Part shown: in pieces, positions 35,344 to 62,010 of the stretch
Position numbering within the stretch: the first letter of the stretch is position 1
How the letters are laid out: every line of letters starts with the position of its first letter
Assembly: GCA_022828595.1 (NCBI GenBank)
Contig: JAKGHH010000001.1
Coordinates: 69,746,401-69,810,400, forward strand
Length of the DNA stretch: 64,000 bases
Reading direction: 5' to 3'
DNA from: Nelumbo lutea
Lineage: Eukaryota > Streptophyta > Magnoliopsida > Proteales > Nelumbonaceae
Program-made: the position numbers and the translations under genes
The notes under the pieces: model-generated
The model's database searches: none
Seen by the model: only the letters and a program-made list of their open reading frames with translations
Told to the model about the DNA's origin: nothing

Positions 35344-36480
35344 CAGTAATATACCTAAAAAGAATTTTGACCAACAAGTAACTTCCTCTTGAAGGAAAGG
35401 TAGATAGCATGACAGGGCCCACTGCATATTTGGCCTTGGTCCCCGAGTGGCTGCATAAAACATCCTCTGCCTGTTTGTGCAGAGAAGCTAAACAAGGTGT
35501 AGAAAACACATGCCTTGATAAGGTGCTGAAAAACTCTCTTAGAAAGTAGAGGTTTTATTTCTATATTTTCTATTTCTCTCACTCAGTTTCAAAACCCTGC
35601 TCTCAGAAGAATGCAGAAATTTTGCTCTTCTCATCATGCTAGTTGCTTTTTACTTTACTTCTAATCAGGTCTCTAATTTATTTATTTGTCTGCCTCATTT
35701 CCATCTTCCCCAATCTTTGCATCCCTTGATTTGACAAAATACAATTTTCTGTTGACAAATTTCAAAAATCAGAAATAATAAACCAGGTCTGTGTTCCAAT
35801 GGATAAAAACATTTTGGAATGAGTAAATTCTCATTTCATACAAACTATAATCAGATCTTAATCTGTTCTGCTCATGTGCCATACTTGATAGCATCTCAGA
35901 TCACATAAACCCCTTGAAAAAACCAAGATTAAATGACTCACTTTGATGACAATATTTTCCCATTCTCAACATCAGTTCCTCACCACAAATGAATCCTTAT
36001 CACCTAGGAATCTATGTAAACTATTAGTTTCTCTCAGAGGAATTTCTTTCATTTCCAGGGATAGAACTACATGCAATATTGAGATTTTAGAGTGATTATA
36101 GACAAATTATACCCTTAGTCTAGGTATTTTCTCCTCCACATCTATCTCCAGCCCACCTTTCCTTTTTCACTCTCCAATATCTTTCTCCCTTTTTGCTATT
36201 GTTAGTGACTTCCTTTTAACTTTCCAAACTGCTCATTGATCCACCTGTATCTCAATTGCACAGAATAAACTTCTCAAAAATTTAACCAAGATTATTACCA
36301 TTTTGTTGTGCTGGCTGAACTGGGCACTTCTTGCAAAAATCAGGGCTTCTGATAAGATGCTAGACTCAGAAGAGGATTTCTTTCTGATGACCATAAAAGA
36401 CATGAATTCCTATTCGCCGAAAACAACTAAGCTAACTTCCATATTAGAATTTAACCAGGGTTGCTGAGTGACATGTTATT
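32784..36480. other. Intergenic region between repeat copy 2 and the RsmB gene
   Basis: I recognise no gene. The stretch holds the CCGGT-rich repeat copy B (34385-34680), a (GA)n run at 35309-35341 with a short (AC)n before it, and a possible SINE-like block near 34795-34990. That block shares AATAGCCAAGACCAGCATTG-type wording with 47960-48115. Short ORFs at 35219-35582 have no family resemblance. The RsmB 3' UTR should end somewhere above 36100. Confidence 0.5.
34385..34680. repeat. Interspersed repeat, CCGGT-rich, copy B
   Basis: It is collinear with copy A at 22018-22490 (see there). The termini contain GGTTTTCAAAACCGAACCGG on the left and an inverted CGGTTTTAAAAACC-type motif on the right. 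This suggests a TIR element of about 300 bp, but no target-site duplication is evident. Confidence 0.55.
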
Positions 36481-51706
<15,226 letters not shown>

Positions 51707-51790
51707 TTTCGGAGGAAAAACAGCAAGAAACGAGACGCAGCTTCCACCGGAACTCAGCGAGAATAGAATTGTGGATAACGTATCTTCGTA

Positions 51791-52483
51791 GCTAAATTAA
51801 TAAGACCCTGTACTATAGCGTTATTGGAATACCAAAAAAAGTACTGTGGCCTTAGTGAATAGTGACAATTACCCCTTTAAATTTCATTTACAATAATTAA
51901 AGCCCCCATTACTATAGAATTATTAACAATTACCCCCGAACTTGAAATTTCATTTGTGATAAAGATCTCTTAAAATTTTCACTTTTCAATAAATACCCCT
52001 GTTAAAGTAATGTCAATTTTCAATCCGTTGTTTTTAAATTTCCAAACTACACTTTTCTTATTTATTTGAATTATATATGATTCGATTAGATTTCTAAATA
52101 TAACACTCAATTCCTTTTGATTGCTTTAATAGATCTTTACAAAGTTTCGGTTGGATTCAATATTTAAGTGGCAAAAGGTTTATTTCTAATAGATGTGAAT
52201 TTAGGATGTGTCTGGTTTGAAGGAAAAAGTAGGAAAGGAAGGGAATATAGGTTTCCCTACTTTTTTCCTTCAAACCAAACATAACCTTAAGGTTTTATTT
52301 GTTTTTTTTTTATTTATTAGAGAAATTAGTGAATAATTTTTATATTTTAAGATGAAGAAAAAGAACCATATCGATGAAATAAAACAATAATTTAAAGAAA
52401 CCTTTTTTGTGTAAATGAAATGATTCTTATTATTTTAGCTGGTTTTTTTTGGAAAAAAAATAGAAGTATTTTGAGTCAATTAG
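51791..52483. mobile_element. Mutator-like non-autonomous TIR element, copy 3 (interrupted)
   Basis: The left end GCTAAATTAATAAGACCCTG aligns with the GGGTAAATTACAAAGACCCC start of copies 1 and 2. The interior is also collinear, including TTGATTGCTTTAATAGATC and the final TATTTTGAGTCAATTA. A Harbinger MITE sits inside at 52204-52286. The right TIR is missing: the sequence leaves the family at 52483 where a second GGCTATGTTTGG terminus begins. Its left edge is only about 85 bp from the RsmB start codon. Confidence 0.65.
52204..52286. mobile_element. 83-bp Harbinger/Tourist-like MITE nested in copy 3
   Basis: The ends GGATGTGTCTGGTTTGAAGG and, inverted, GGTTATGTTTGGTTTGAAGG are flanked by TTA at 52201-52203 and 52287-52289. 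Copy 2 of the host element has the empty site, with a single TTA, at about 32384-32390. This confirms both the borders and the 3-bp duplication. Confidence 0.92.
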
Positions 52484-53300
52484 GCTATGTTTGGTTTGAA
52501 GGGAATGGAAGAAAAACCTACACGCAGAATGTATTCCATCATCTAACTTAAATACCATATAGGATGGTCTTTTATGACCAAATTCATATCCATATCCATA
52601 TGATTCATTCTCATTCCTTTTTTTTTTTTGGCATGGAGGGGAAAAAAACTATTGTAAATCATTGGAGGGGTATAGTTGCATTTCTTCTTCATGGAATTAT
52701 GTCAAGATATGCATGCATGGAATACACATCAATTGGTTCTGGTACTATCATTGGGAGATGTTCCCAATACACAGCGAGAGTGTTGTGGGACGTTGTGGGG
52801 CAAAGATGTGAACTCGCATGCATGGATTGGACATTGGGCATGATCATTCTAAGAAGTTCTGAATTTATGTTAGTAAATTACATATCACCATTAGAGGTGT
52901 CCACTTCAACAGTCTTGCTAGCTACAGTACAGTGATGGGCCAAGTTAGGCGAGGCATGACCCCCCTAGACCTGTTGGGCCAAGGGATTTTGGCCCGTAAC
53001 CCAACATGCGCCACAGCATTTTTGAAGTGAAAAGTGTGTGTTAAATATCTATATAAATATATTAAGCTGAAATGTACGTAATAAGGCATGAGGACGAGGG
53101 AAATGGAATATAACAGTATTTTTTTTCCCTTTTTTCCTTAGAAATTACAAGAATTCCACTCCCTACCAATTCTCTCTCTTTTGCTTTTTTTTTTCTTTCA
53201 AATTACAAGAATGACACTCTCTCTTCTTCCAACTCTCTCTCTCTCTTATAAATTACAAAAATATCATCTCTCTCCTTCTAAATTACAAGATTGCCACTCT
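52484..53300. other. Intergenic DNA starting with a Harbinger-like left end
   Basis: TTA followed by GGCTATGTTTGGTTTGAAGG at 52481-52503 is a third Harbinger-type terminus, but I find no matching right end nearby. Pyrimidine-rich stretches (CTCTCTCTTT) lie at 53150-53290. No gene is recognised. Confidence 0.5.
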
Positions 53301-53309
53301 CCAACTGAG

Positions 53310-53788
53310 TGAGACCTCAACTCGACATCTCAGCTACTAGGGGACTTGCAATCAAAGGTAGTCGAGTTTGAGCCAAGCCAAGCTCGAACTTCTTAGCTCA
53401 AGCTCAAGCTCAAGTCTAATTCGAATTGAGCTCAAGCTAGACGACACCTTGACCACTGAGGGAGACCTTGGCTCAGCATCTCAGTCACTAAGGGAGATCT
53501 CGGCTCAATACCTCGATAACTAAGGGAGATCTTAGCTCAGCACCTTGTCAACTAAGGGATACCTTAGCTTAACACCTCGCCTGCTAGGGAAACCTCAGCT
53601 CGACGCTTCAACACCTGAGGGAGACCTCGATTTGGCACCTCGGCAATTGAGGAAGACTTTGGCTCGGCACCTCGGTTGCTTGAGAGACCTACAATCAAAG
53701 GTAATTGAGCTCAAACTTCTGAGCTTTTGACTCGAGCCAAACTCGAGCTCAAGCTCAAGTGTCTAATTTGAATTGAGCTCAAGCCTGA
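53310..53788. repeat. Degenerate minisatellite with direct-repeat flanks
   Basis: About eight to nine units of roughly 38-40 bp (consensus-like CACCTCGGTCACTAAGGGAG plus ACCTCGGCTCAG) occupy about 53310-53690. Flanks on both sides share CAATCAAAGGTA, then GAGCTCAAGCTCAAG and AATTGAGCTCAAGC (about 53349-53435 and 53691-53788). This gives a repeat-within-repeat structure. I see no coding meaning in it. Confidence 0.75.
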
Positions 53789-54545
53789 TAGTCTATGAGT
53801 GAACCCCTACAACGCAGGGCCCCCTCCGCTAGTTTTGAAGTTAAGTAAAATAAATAAAATATGAAAAATAGAATAATAAGAACCAACCCAACATGGCCCG
53901 CATTACACCTCTAACTGCCATCATGTATTTCACTACCCAATACTATCATTTGTGATGAAGACCCCAACAAAACTTCACCCTATCTTGTTAATGAACTTGA
54001 CAATAAAGGGAAAGTTACTAAAATGTCCATTCACAGGTAAACCAAATGAGAGGAAAAATATAATAATAACAAAATTTATTGTTTTATTTTTGTTTTCTTT
54101 TGTAATTTTCAGCATTTTTCTCATTTTCTTTGTTATATTTGCCACATTTTTATATCTTTGTTATATTTTTCTCTTTTTCATTTACTGTTGTATTTTCTAC
54201 AACTTAATACTTTTCCTCTATTTTCTATGAAGTTGAGTATATTGGACTAGCTGAATGCAATGGTTGTTTAATGAGTATGGAACCAATGATAACACTCCAT
54301 ATATTCTACTAGTAATTAAACACATGCGTTGTACGTGAGAAATTTTCTTCATATTAATTACTTGAATTTTAGATATATCATAGTTAAGATAGAAATTGAA
54401 AATTAACAAAAGTAACAATATGATTAAAAATAAACTTAAATATTTATTATTCAATTATGACATGATGGTTTTTTTTGAAAGGTTGGATCGTTGACCCACC
54501 ATCTAGATAAGAAAATAACTTTGCTTTTGGATTAGTTTTAAATTA

Positions 54546-54789
54546 GGAAAAATTATAGTCAAAGCTAGTTGTATATTTAAAATTAGGCTACAAATTGGTC
54601 TGTAAGCCAACAAAACTTTGACAACCGGCTCTACATTTCAAATTATAAAAACCCTCGCCATGTCATCATAGGCTTATGTGGCTATTGCCAATATGAGAGT
54701 CTTAATCCATGTTGGAAACAAAAAAAGCTTATACTGAATTTGCCCTTTAATGTTGGGTGATTGGAAAATAACAAAAAAAAAGAATTTTA

Positions 54790-54885
<96 letters not shown>

Positions 54886-55676
54886 CACACACAGTCATCT
54901 TTATCTACTAAAAAACTATGAGATTTGAAAATAAATAAATATGGTTTTTGTTTTCTGTATTTGCGTTATCTATATCAAGTTCTCTCATTTTATCTCTCTA
55001 CCTATTGTTCTCTTTCTCGATCGATCTCTCATTCTCCATTAATTTCTATCATTCTCCCTCAGTTTCTCTCTCACTCCATCTCTCATTTTTTTTTTATTTT
55101 CTTACACACTTATATGGTATTAATCAGATCATATAAAAGAACATGAGACCTTGGTATGGTTCAAAAATTATTACACCAATTTAATAAAAATTCACAAGAA
55201 GCTCTTGGCTATGAAATTTACACCTATTGGAAAATGATAGAAATTGAGGGATAATGAGATATTGACCGAGAGGGAGAGTGAGGGGGAAGAATGAGAAAGA
55301 TTGAGGGAGAACAAGAGAGAAACAGAGAGAGAGAGGGGGAGAGAGGTTTTGATTTGGCTACAGATCGAAGCTGAGAAAGTGGGAGAAATTGAGGGAGCAA
55401 GAGATTGAGAGATGACTGTGAGAGTGAGAGAAGGGAGGGAGATCAAAAGATAGAGGGAGTGGGAGAGAAACTTAAAACCTATTTTTGGTATAGGTTTTTT
55501 GCTATATCCAACATGGATTAAGAGTCTCATGTTGGCAACAGCCACATAAGCCTCCGATGACATGGCGTGGATTTTTATAGTTTAAAATGTAGAGCTAGTT
55601 GTTAGAGTTTTGTTGGTTTCTGGACCAACTTGCAACCTAATTTTAAATGTACAACTGACTGTGACTATAACTTTCC
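54546..55676. mobile_element. Foldback Mutator-like element with about 170-bp TIRs and 10-bp TSD
   Basis: The 10-bp repeat TTTTAAATTA flanks the unit at 54536-54545 and 55677-55686. The left arm (GGAAAAATTATAGTCAAAGC...) and the right arm, read inverted (GGAAAGTTATAGTCACAGTC...), stay alike for about 170 bases. The shared text includes the CATGTCATC, GCTTATGTGGCT and GACTCTTAATCCATGTTGG blocks. Inside, the left half is CT-rich and the right half GA-rich, extending the foldback. It has no transposase. Confidence 0.88.
54792..54893. repeat. (CT)n-(AC)n compound microsatellite
   Basis: About 24 CT units (54793-54840) run straight into about 26 AC units (54841-54892) with one G interruption. It sits in the left half of the foldback element 54546-55676. 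Confidence 0.95.
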
Positions 55677-55686
55677 TTTTAAATTA

Positions 55687-56543
55687 TATATTTTGTTTAC
55701 ATTATATAAAATATTTTTTACTTATCACACTTTTTTTTTGTTTATGGTATCATTTGACTCAAACCACTAACCCAACATTTAAAAATAAAAATTGTTTGAT
55801 TTCTAGGTTAACATTAAATTCTGTATTACATTTCCATCATTGATAAAATTCTTTCTTATGTATAAAATTTGTTTTTGTTCAATATAGCGAATGCACAATA
55901 TTAGAGATGTACTCAATATTTTATTTTTTATAAATATATAACATTAGATATGTGCCATTTTTTTTTTGTGATTCTTTGTATTTTCTATTATTAAAAATTT
56001 CATTATTCGACTATTACATCATTTCATCTCTAGGTAGATTTTGAATTTGGCATTCCATTTTCATCATTAATAAAAATACTTCTTGCATTTCATACTTATT
56101 TATTTTATTATTTAATTATGACATTACTTATTAATCCATTTGACCCCAAATGGTCGAATTACTTACCCACCACCAGGAGAGAAGGAAATGGTTTTGTTTT
56201 CAAATTACTTTTCAAAATATTTATTTTTATATTATTAAAATTAATATTGTGAATTTAATTACAAGAATTTAATGATGAGAAAAATATATCTTAAATATAG
56301 GATTTAATTAGAGATAATAGGAAAATATTTTTATTTCCAATTAGTTTTAACTTTTGCATTCCATTTTCATCATTAATGAAAATATTTCTTTTTTATCATA
56401 CTTATTATTGTTTAATATGTATGTTAAAAATATTCTCAATTTTTTTAATTTCTATTTTTTCATTTTATCTATTTTTTAATTTTATTATTTAATTGTGGCA
56501 ACATGGATTAGCCCATTTAACCCAAAATGATTTAATTTCTTAT
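55687..56543. other. AT-rich intergenic DNA
   Basis: No gene is recognised. Repeated motifs such as TTTCATCATTGATAAAAT and CATTCCATTTTCATCATTAA (55810-55850, 56050-56075, 56355-56380) suggest decayed copies of one short repeat. Confidence 0.5.
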
Positions 56544-57434
56544 TGATGGAGGGTGATTTGGCCCGACCTTGCAGCACGGGTACACGTGGGTGTGACCTTG
56601 CTCAAATAGTGACTCAGTGTGACAACACAACTGACATGACCACAACTCGGGGGGAGGGTCCCATCGAGTTGAGCTCGGCAGCTGGATGGATAAACTACTC
56701 GCCAGAAGCCATCTTGCCTGCGTCTCCTCCCCGGGATTAAGTTACTTCGGGATACCCTGAGGTCAAGGTACCCTAACCTCTCTCTATACCCGAGCTCTTC
56801 CTGCTAGACTTCGGATCACTCCCCGATGGGAGCTCATTGACCCACCTCCAGACACCCTAGAGTGAAAACACTTTGGGCCAGGTAGCTCGGCATAGCCTAC
56901 CACAGGCAGCTCGCCGCCTATGGGATAGCCCGACATAGGGTAACTCATGAAAGGGTAGTTCGGCGCATCACCAAAAGATCTCTTGCTCGACCATCGTACC
57001 CGACAAATCTAGGGACAACAGCCATGCCCCTCGTCAGACAGCGCCGCGCCTGCCACCTTTAAAAGGTGCCTTACACTTGACAGGCACGTACCCTACAACG
57101 ATGGCCCCGCATGTGCCACCTCAGCCTTGCCTATAACGGCTGTGGCAGACTGACAGTGGCGGTTATACCTGCCCTGTCAGAAGCCAGAGGGCCTGAAGCA
57201 ACGAAATTCTGTTATAAGAAGCTGATTTTCAAGAAACAAGGTATCTTCGAACCACCTGCGCAATCTGCACTCTTAGCCTTCATTTTCCCTTTACTTCTTG
57301 CATAGAATGCTGACTTAATCATCGGAGTGTTCCCACCGGGCAAACCCCCAGGATCTTCTTCTTTCTTCTCGTCTCAGTTACCTCTCAAGAGCCACGTGAG
57401 TGCCAGCTTGGAGTGACCGGATCGCTCTACATCA
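56544..57434 (+). repeat. 5' LTR of the Tat element (891 bp)
   Basis: It starts TGATG and ends CATCA, a perfect inverted TG...CA terminus. The end is followed, two bases later, by a primer-binding-like site. A TATA-like CCTTTAAAAGG lies at about 57057. The right LTR needed to confirm the borders is outside the window. Confidence 0.75.
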
Positions 57435-57436
57435 TT

Positions 57437-57454
57437 TGGCACTGTCTGTGGGAA
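57437..57454 (+). other. Primer-binding site
   Basis: TGGCACTGTCTGTGGGAA directly follows the LTR. Tat elements usually carry TGGCGCCGTCTGTGGGAA here, so this copy differs at about two bases. The primer tRNA is not named because I could not search. Confidence 0.65.
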
Positions 57455-57516
57455 TCACTTCGAAAAGCCTTTCTCCAAACTTTCACATATCTTTACTCTC
57501 TAGAAACCCAACACTC

Positions 57517-59178
57517 ATGGCTTCCTCTAGCAACGTCGGATGAAGCACGAAAATGGATAACTCCAGGGAACAACCCCAGCTTCCTACTGTCTGCATCGAA
57601 CAGTTCACCGTCCCCCTCTCAGTGGACGGTATCCCCATCTTGAATGTGCCTCTTGCAGTGACATCTGTCATCGTTCCACTCCCTGCTACAGTCGAAGGAT
57701 GTTCACCGAACCTTCGGTCGTGCCCCCAACGGCTAGCTCGAACCAACTGGAGGACTTGATGTAGTGCATGCGGGCCATGCAGGCCCAAATGTGACAGTTC
57801 CAACAAACTTTAGCTCTATCAACAACATGTGTTGCACCAAGTCTCACAGTATCAGTATCAGCAGCAGTTTCCCCAGTTACCTCAACCTCAGCTTCAACAA
57901 TCACAGCTTCCCCCTCGGCACCCAGTCTCACAGCGAGCTAAGTCTTGTTCACCCACGGCAGACAAGAAAGACCAGCCACCCCGACCTCGCCACAGGCAGT
58001 TAGGTCGGGAGGACCTCAACTCGCCAGGCCCACGTCGCCTCAGCCCTCAAGGCCTGGTACTCCGTTCCTGGAAAACCGATTCAAAATCCTGGTCGCAAGT
58101 TCCAAGCAGGAGCCCTCTGTCTGAAGCCATCACTAGCGGCCCGAGCTACTTCCGGCACACACCATTCCTGACAATACAAAAGTGAGTAGCACGAATGTCG
58201 AGCTCGCCGGTCTACCACCCATGACCTACCCGAGCTCGGAGGCAAAGAAGAGGTAAGCTCGGGCGAGGTCAAGGAACCCATCCTTTCAGTTCAATCCCCC
58301 TATCTCCCGAGCTCCTGGCAGTCCCAATGCCCAAAGATTTCAAGCTCCCCCTCTCTTGATAAGTACGACGGGTCGTTCGACCCAAATGATCACATAGATG
58401 CCTTCCAGTCGCATATGCACCTAGCAAGAGCAAGTGAGTCATGCATGTGTGTGGCCTTCTCCACCACTTTTAGAGGAGTAGCCGCACATGGTACTGGAAC
58501 CTGATGCCCGGATCAATAAGAAGTTGGGTGCAGTTCGCGCAGGCTTTCACGTCCCACTTTGTTACCAGTAAGAAGTGCCCACGAACTGAAGAGAGCATCC
58601 TCAACATAGTGCAGAGAGAAGGAGAATCCATCCGGGGCTACGTCAAGCAGTTCAATGATGCTTGCATGCAGATACCGTGCCTGGACCCCGTCGTGTGCCT
58701 TGCAGTAGCTAAGAAAGGCGTGTCACACAAAGAGTTCAAATGGCACATGGTTGTCAACCAACCAGCGACCATAACTGAATTTCTTAAGCTCGCAGACAAG
58801 TTCATAGCCACCAAAGAGGAGATCAACCAAAAGGGCAAGAGCGCGCCCAAAAAGAGGAAGAGGGAAGGAGAGCCTTCTAGTCAAGGGGACAACCGAAAGA
58901 AAAAGGACACAGCTCGGGGGGTAAAGCCAGGTCAGTCATTTTGAGCTCCTGTAGTGGACCGAAATGATTACACCCCACTGAATACGAAACAGGCCAAAAT
59001 TCTTATGGCGATCAAGGACGCTCCGTATGTGAAGTGGCCACCCTGTTTGAGGGGAAATCCCAATGTGAGAAATAAGAATCTAAATTGTAGCTTTCACAAA
59101 GATCACAATCATAGCACCAAAAATTGTAAAAATCTCTGCGATGAGATTGAAGAACTCATCCATCGCGGATATTTATGA
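57517..59178 (+). pseudogene. gag: gag of the Tat element
   Basis: A start MASSSNVG at 57517 is soon broken by a stop at about 57541 and then by frameshifts. The conserved retrotransposon gag core spans about 58360-58945 (YDGSFDPNDHIDAFQSHMHL, GSIRSWVQFAQAFTSHFV, ESIRGYVKQFNDACMQI). It is followed by a Lys/Arg-rich stretch. A Tat-type CX-rich segment at 58954-59178 (CSFHKDHNHSTKNCKNLCDE then IEELIHRGYL) corresponds to the zinc-knuckle region. gag would form the virus-like particle. At least three in-frame breaks make it a pseudogene. Confidence 0.85.
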
Positions 59179-59309
59179 AACTTTGTACAAAACAACAACA
59201 ATAATAATAATAATAAAGCAAGTCGGCAAAGGAGCACGGTAAGGATGCTCCCGAGTCTAGTAGCAGGCTGGCCAAGCAGTCGCAGAAATAGCCTCCAGAA
59301 GAGAGGCCG

Positions 59310-59873
59310 GTTCGGGGCACCATCCATGTCATAGTGGGAGGATCGATCGTCGCAGGCTGCACTTCAACAGTAGCTCAGACGTCAGTTCGCGAAGCTGCCC
59401 GGGAAGAACAAAATCCCTTGAAGCGGTCAAAGACAGAAGAGCCAATTTTCTTCATGGAAGATGATGCGCGAGGGGTCCATTACCCCCATGACGACGCACT
59501 TGTGATAAAGCTAAGGATCAATGACTTCGAGGTCAGGCGCGTACTCGTTGATTCGGGCAGCTCGGCAGATATCCTCTTCAAAGTTGTGTTCGACCAGCTA
59601 CAGTTGCAGAAAAGTGACTTGAGGCCTGCAGACACTCCTTTCGTGGGTTTCAGCGGAGAAGAAGTCTGGCCCCTTGGGAAGATAACAGTACCTGTGGAAG
59701 TCGACACATGGCCCTGCATAATCAGACTCAACCACGACTTCTTGGTGGTCGCGACCCCCTCCCCGTATAATGCCATAATAGGTCGACCGATCACCCATAT
59801 CCTGCGGGCAGTGGTCTCCACCTACCATCTGGCTATGAAGCTCCCTACAGACTTCGGTGTGGGGGTAGCGTAG
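59310..59873 (+). pseudogene. Aspartic protease region of pol
   Basis: An open stretch of about 180 codons contains the active-site triad region VLVDSGSSADILF. The flap-like GFSGEEVWPLGKITVPVEV and the C-terminal YNAIIGRPITHILRAV segment follow, in the usual order. This protease would process the Gag-Pol polyprotein. The domain itself looks intact. It ends in a TAG at 59871-59873 that cuts it from reverse transcriptase. Confidence 0.85.
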
Positions 59874-60745
59874 GGCGACCAGCTCGAGTCCCGTAAGTGC
59901 TATGCCGCCGCCCTAAAGGGAAAAACCAAGGTAGCCGACGACCTCGAATTGGAGCAGCCTATGGAGCAAGGCAAAGAACGAGCCAAACCCACAGAAGAAA
60001 CCGTCTCAGTCCCGACCTCAGCGGCAAACCCAGCTCGGACGTTTCAAATCGGTGCTTCCGTCCAGAAACCTCTACGATCCGAACTGGTAAGTTTCTTACT
60101 TCAAAAATTGGATATTTTTGCATGGTCCGTGGCAGAGATGCCTGGTATAGACCCCGACCTTATAACTCACAAGCTGAATACTGATCCTGTAGTTAGGCTC
60201 GTTAGACAGAAGAAACGCAACCTAGCCCCAAAGCGGTGGAAAGCAGTCAACAAGGAGGTCGAGAAGCTCCTCGCAACTAACTTCATAAGAGAAGTCCATT
60301 ACCCAAGCTGGGTAGCCAACCCCGTCTTGGTAAAGAAGGCCAACGGCAAGTGGCATATGTGCGTCGACTACACCAACCTAAACTAGGCTTGCCCAAAAGA
60401 CTGCTTCCCACTCCCCAGAATTGACCGCTTGGTGGACGCGACCTCAGGACACGAGTTGCTAAGTTTCTTGGATGTCTATTCGGGCTATAACCAAATCAAA
60501 ATGGACCTAGCGAATGAAGATAAGATTGCCTTCATCATGGAGTTCGGTCTATACTATTACAAGGTTATGCCCTTTGGGTTGAAAAATGCAGAGGCAACCT
60601 TTCAAAGGCTTGTAAATAAATTGTTTGCACTGTTAATCGGTAGAAAAGTAGAATGCTATGTAGAAAACATGGTCGTCAAAACCCAATTCTCACATGAGTT
60701 AATACAAGATTTGCATTCTGTTTTTGAAATTCTGCATAATTAAAT
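59874..60745 (+). pseudogene. Reverse transcriptase region of pol, catalytic box mutated
   Basis: The frame continues past the protease stop with a linker (59949-60180) and then the RT fingers and palm: WVANPVLVKKANGKWHMCVD, LLSFLDVYSGYNQIKM, YYKVMPFGLKNAEATFQRLV. A TAG interrupts it at 60384-60386. The catalytic YVDDM box reads YVENM (about 60658-60672), so both of the paired aspartates are lost. The enzyme would be inactive. A frameshift follows at about 60740. Confidence 0.88.
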
Positions 60746-61400
60746 ATGAGACTGAACCCAAACAAGTGTGTCTTCAGTGTGACCTCGGGCAAGTTCTTAG
60801 GATACATCGCCAACCGACGTGACATTGAGACCAACCCGAACAAAGTTAAGGCCATTTTAGATATGAGACCACCCTGGAAATTGAAGGAGGTACATAGGTT
60901 GAATTGTCGCACAGCCACCCTGAGTCGCTTCATGTCCAAATCGGCAGACTGTTGTCTGCCGTTCTTTAAGGCAATCAAGAGCAAACGGTTCGAATGGACC
61001 CAAGACTGTCAGCTCGCGTTTGACGAGCTCAAGAAATACCTCGCTAGTGTGTCGATCTTAACCCGGCCCGAAGAGGGTGCTATTTTAGAACAGTACCTCT
61101 TGTCAAGCGACGAAGTGGTCAGTTCGGTACTAATAAAAGAAGTAGATCGGGTCCAACTACCCATCTATTATGTTAGTAAAGTATTGCGGGAGCAGAAACG
61201 AGATACCCGGAGATAGAAAAGCTAGCATACGCACTGGTAATTGCTGCTCGGAAACTTCGCCCATACTTCTAGGCTCACACTGTTATCGTTCTCACCGACA
61301 AACCTCTGAGGCAAGTCCTACTTAAGCCCGAGGTCTCTGGTCGGTTGACGAAGTGGGCCATTGAGCTCAGCGAGTACGACCTCTAGTACAAGCCGCAAAC
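60746..61400 (+). pseudogene. RT thumb and first RNase H of pol
   Basis: MRLNPNKCVFSVTSGKFLGY begins the thumb and connection. FEWTQDCQLAFDELKKYL and PIYYVSKVLREQKRDTR belong to the RNase H domain. The last part continues in another frame (KLAYALVIAARKLRPYF, then LTKWAIELSEYDL). Several stops and at least one frameshift are present. Confidence 0.82.
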
Positions 61401-62010
61401 TGCCATTAAGGCCCAAGCCTTAGTAGATTTCATCGCCGAGTGCACATTTAGCTCCGAAGTCCCCAGGCCGATTGAGCACGAGGCCCCTAGCTCGGGTGAG
61501 CCCGAAGCTCCCAGGCCGATCGAGTCCGAGAACTGTGAGGTAGCAGCCAGTGTGGCATCTCTCCTAGTTCGGCCAAACACAGGCTGAGATGAAGAGCCCT
61601 GGATCCTTCATGTAGATGGCTCCTCGAACCAACAGGGCATTGGAGCCAGAATAGTTCTGCACGGACCAAGTGGCACGAAACTGGAGTACGCACTGCGTTT
61701 CGAGTTCGCGGCATCTAATAAAGAAGTGGAGTACGAGGCATTGATAGCTGGACTAGCTCTAGCCAGAGAAGTAAAAGCCAAGCACATCGTTATCTGTAGC
61801 GACTCCCTGCTCGTGGTCAACCAGGTCATGGGCGAGTACGAAGTTCGTGAGCCAACCATGATTGCCTACTTGACCAAATTCAGAGAAGCCCTGCTCAACT
61901 TCCAGTCACACTTCATCAGGCAAATCCCAAGGTCAGAGAACGCTGAGGATGACGCCCTGTCCAGACTAGCCAGTGCCAATGACATCACAATGAGAACCGT
62001 GTACATATAG
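61401..62010 (+). pseudogene. Second (archaeal-type) RNase H of the Tat element
   Basis: After a linker the frame reads WILHVDGSSNQQGIGARIVL. It continues through VEYEALIAGLALAREVKAKH, IVICSDSLLVVNQVMGEYEV and RSENAEDDALSRLAS. The acidic residues expected of an RNase H fold (D in VDGSS, E in EYEAL, D in SDSLL, D in DDALS) are present. A second RNase H between the first one and integrase is the Tat-lineage hallmark. A stop at about 61586 precedes it. Confidence 0.85.

Noticed and set aside
35219..35582. Possible small gene near the (GA)n run
   Set aside because: The overlapping frames change with the microsatellite, there is no conserved motif, and no splice pattern can be built.
55192..55563. 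123-codon minus-strand ORF rich in Ser/Leu
   Set aside because: It is a translation of the GA-rich half of the foldback element, low complexity only.
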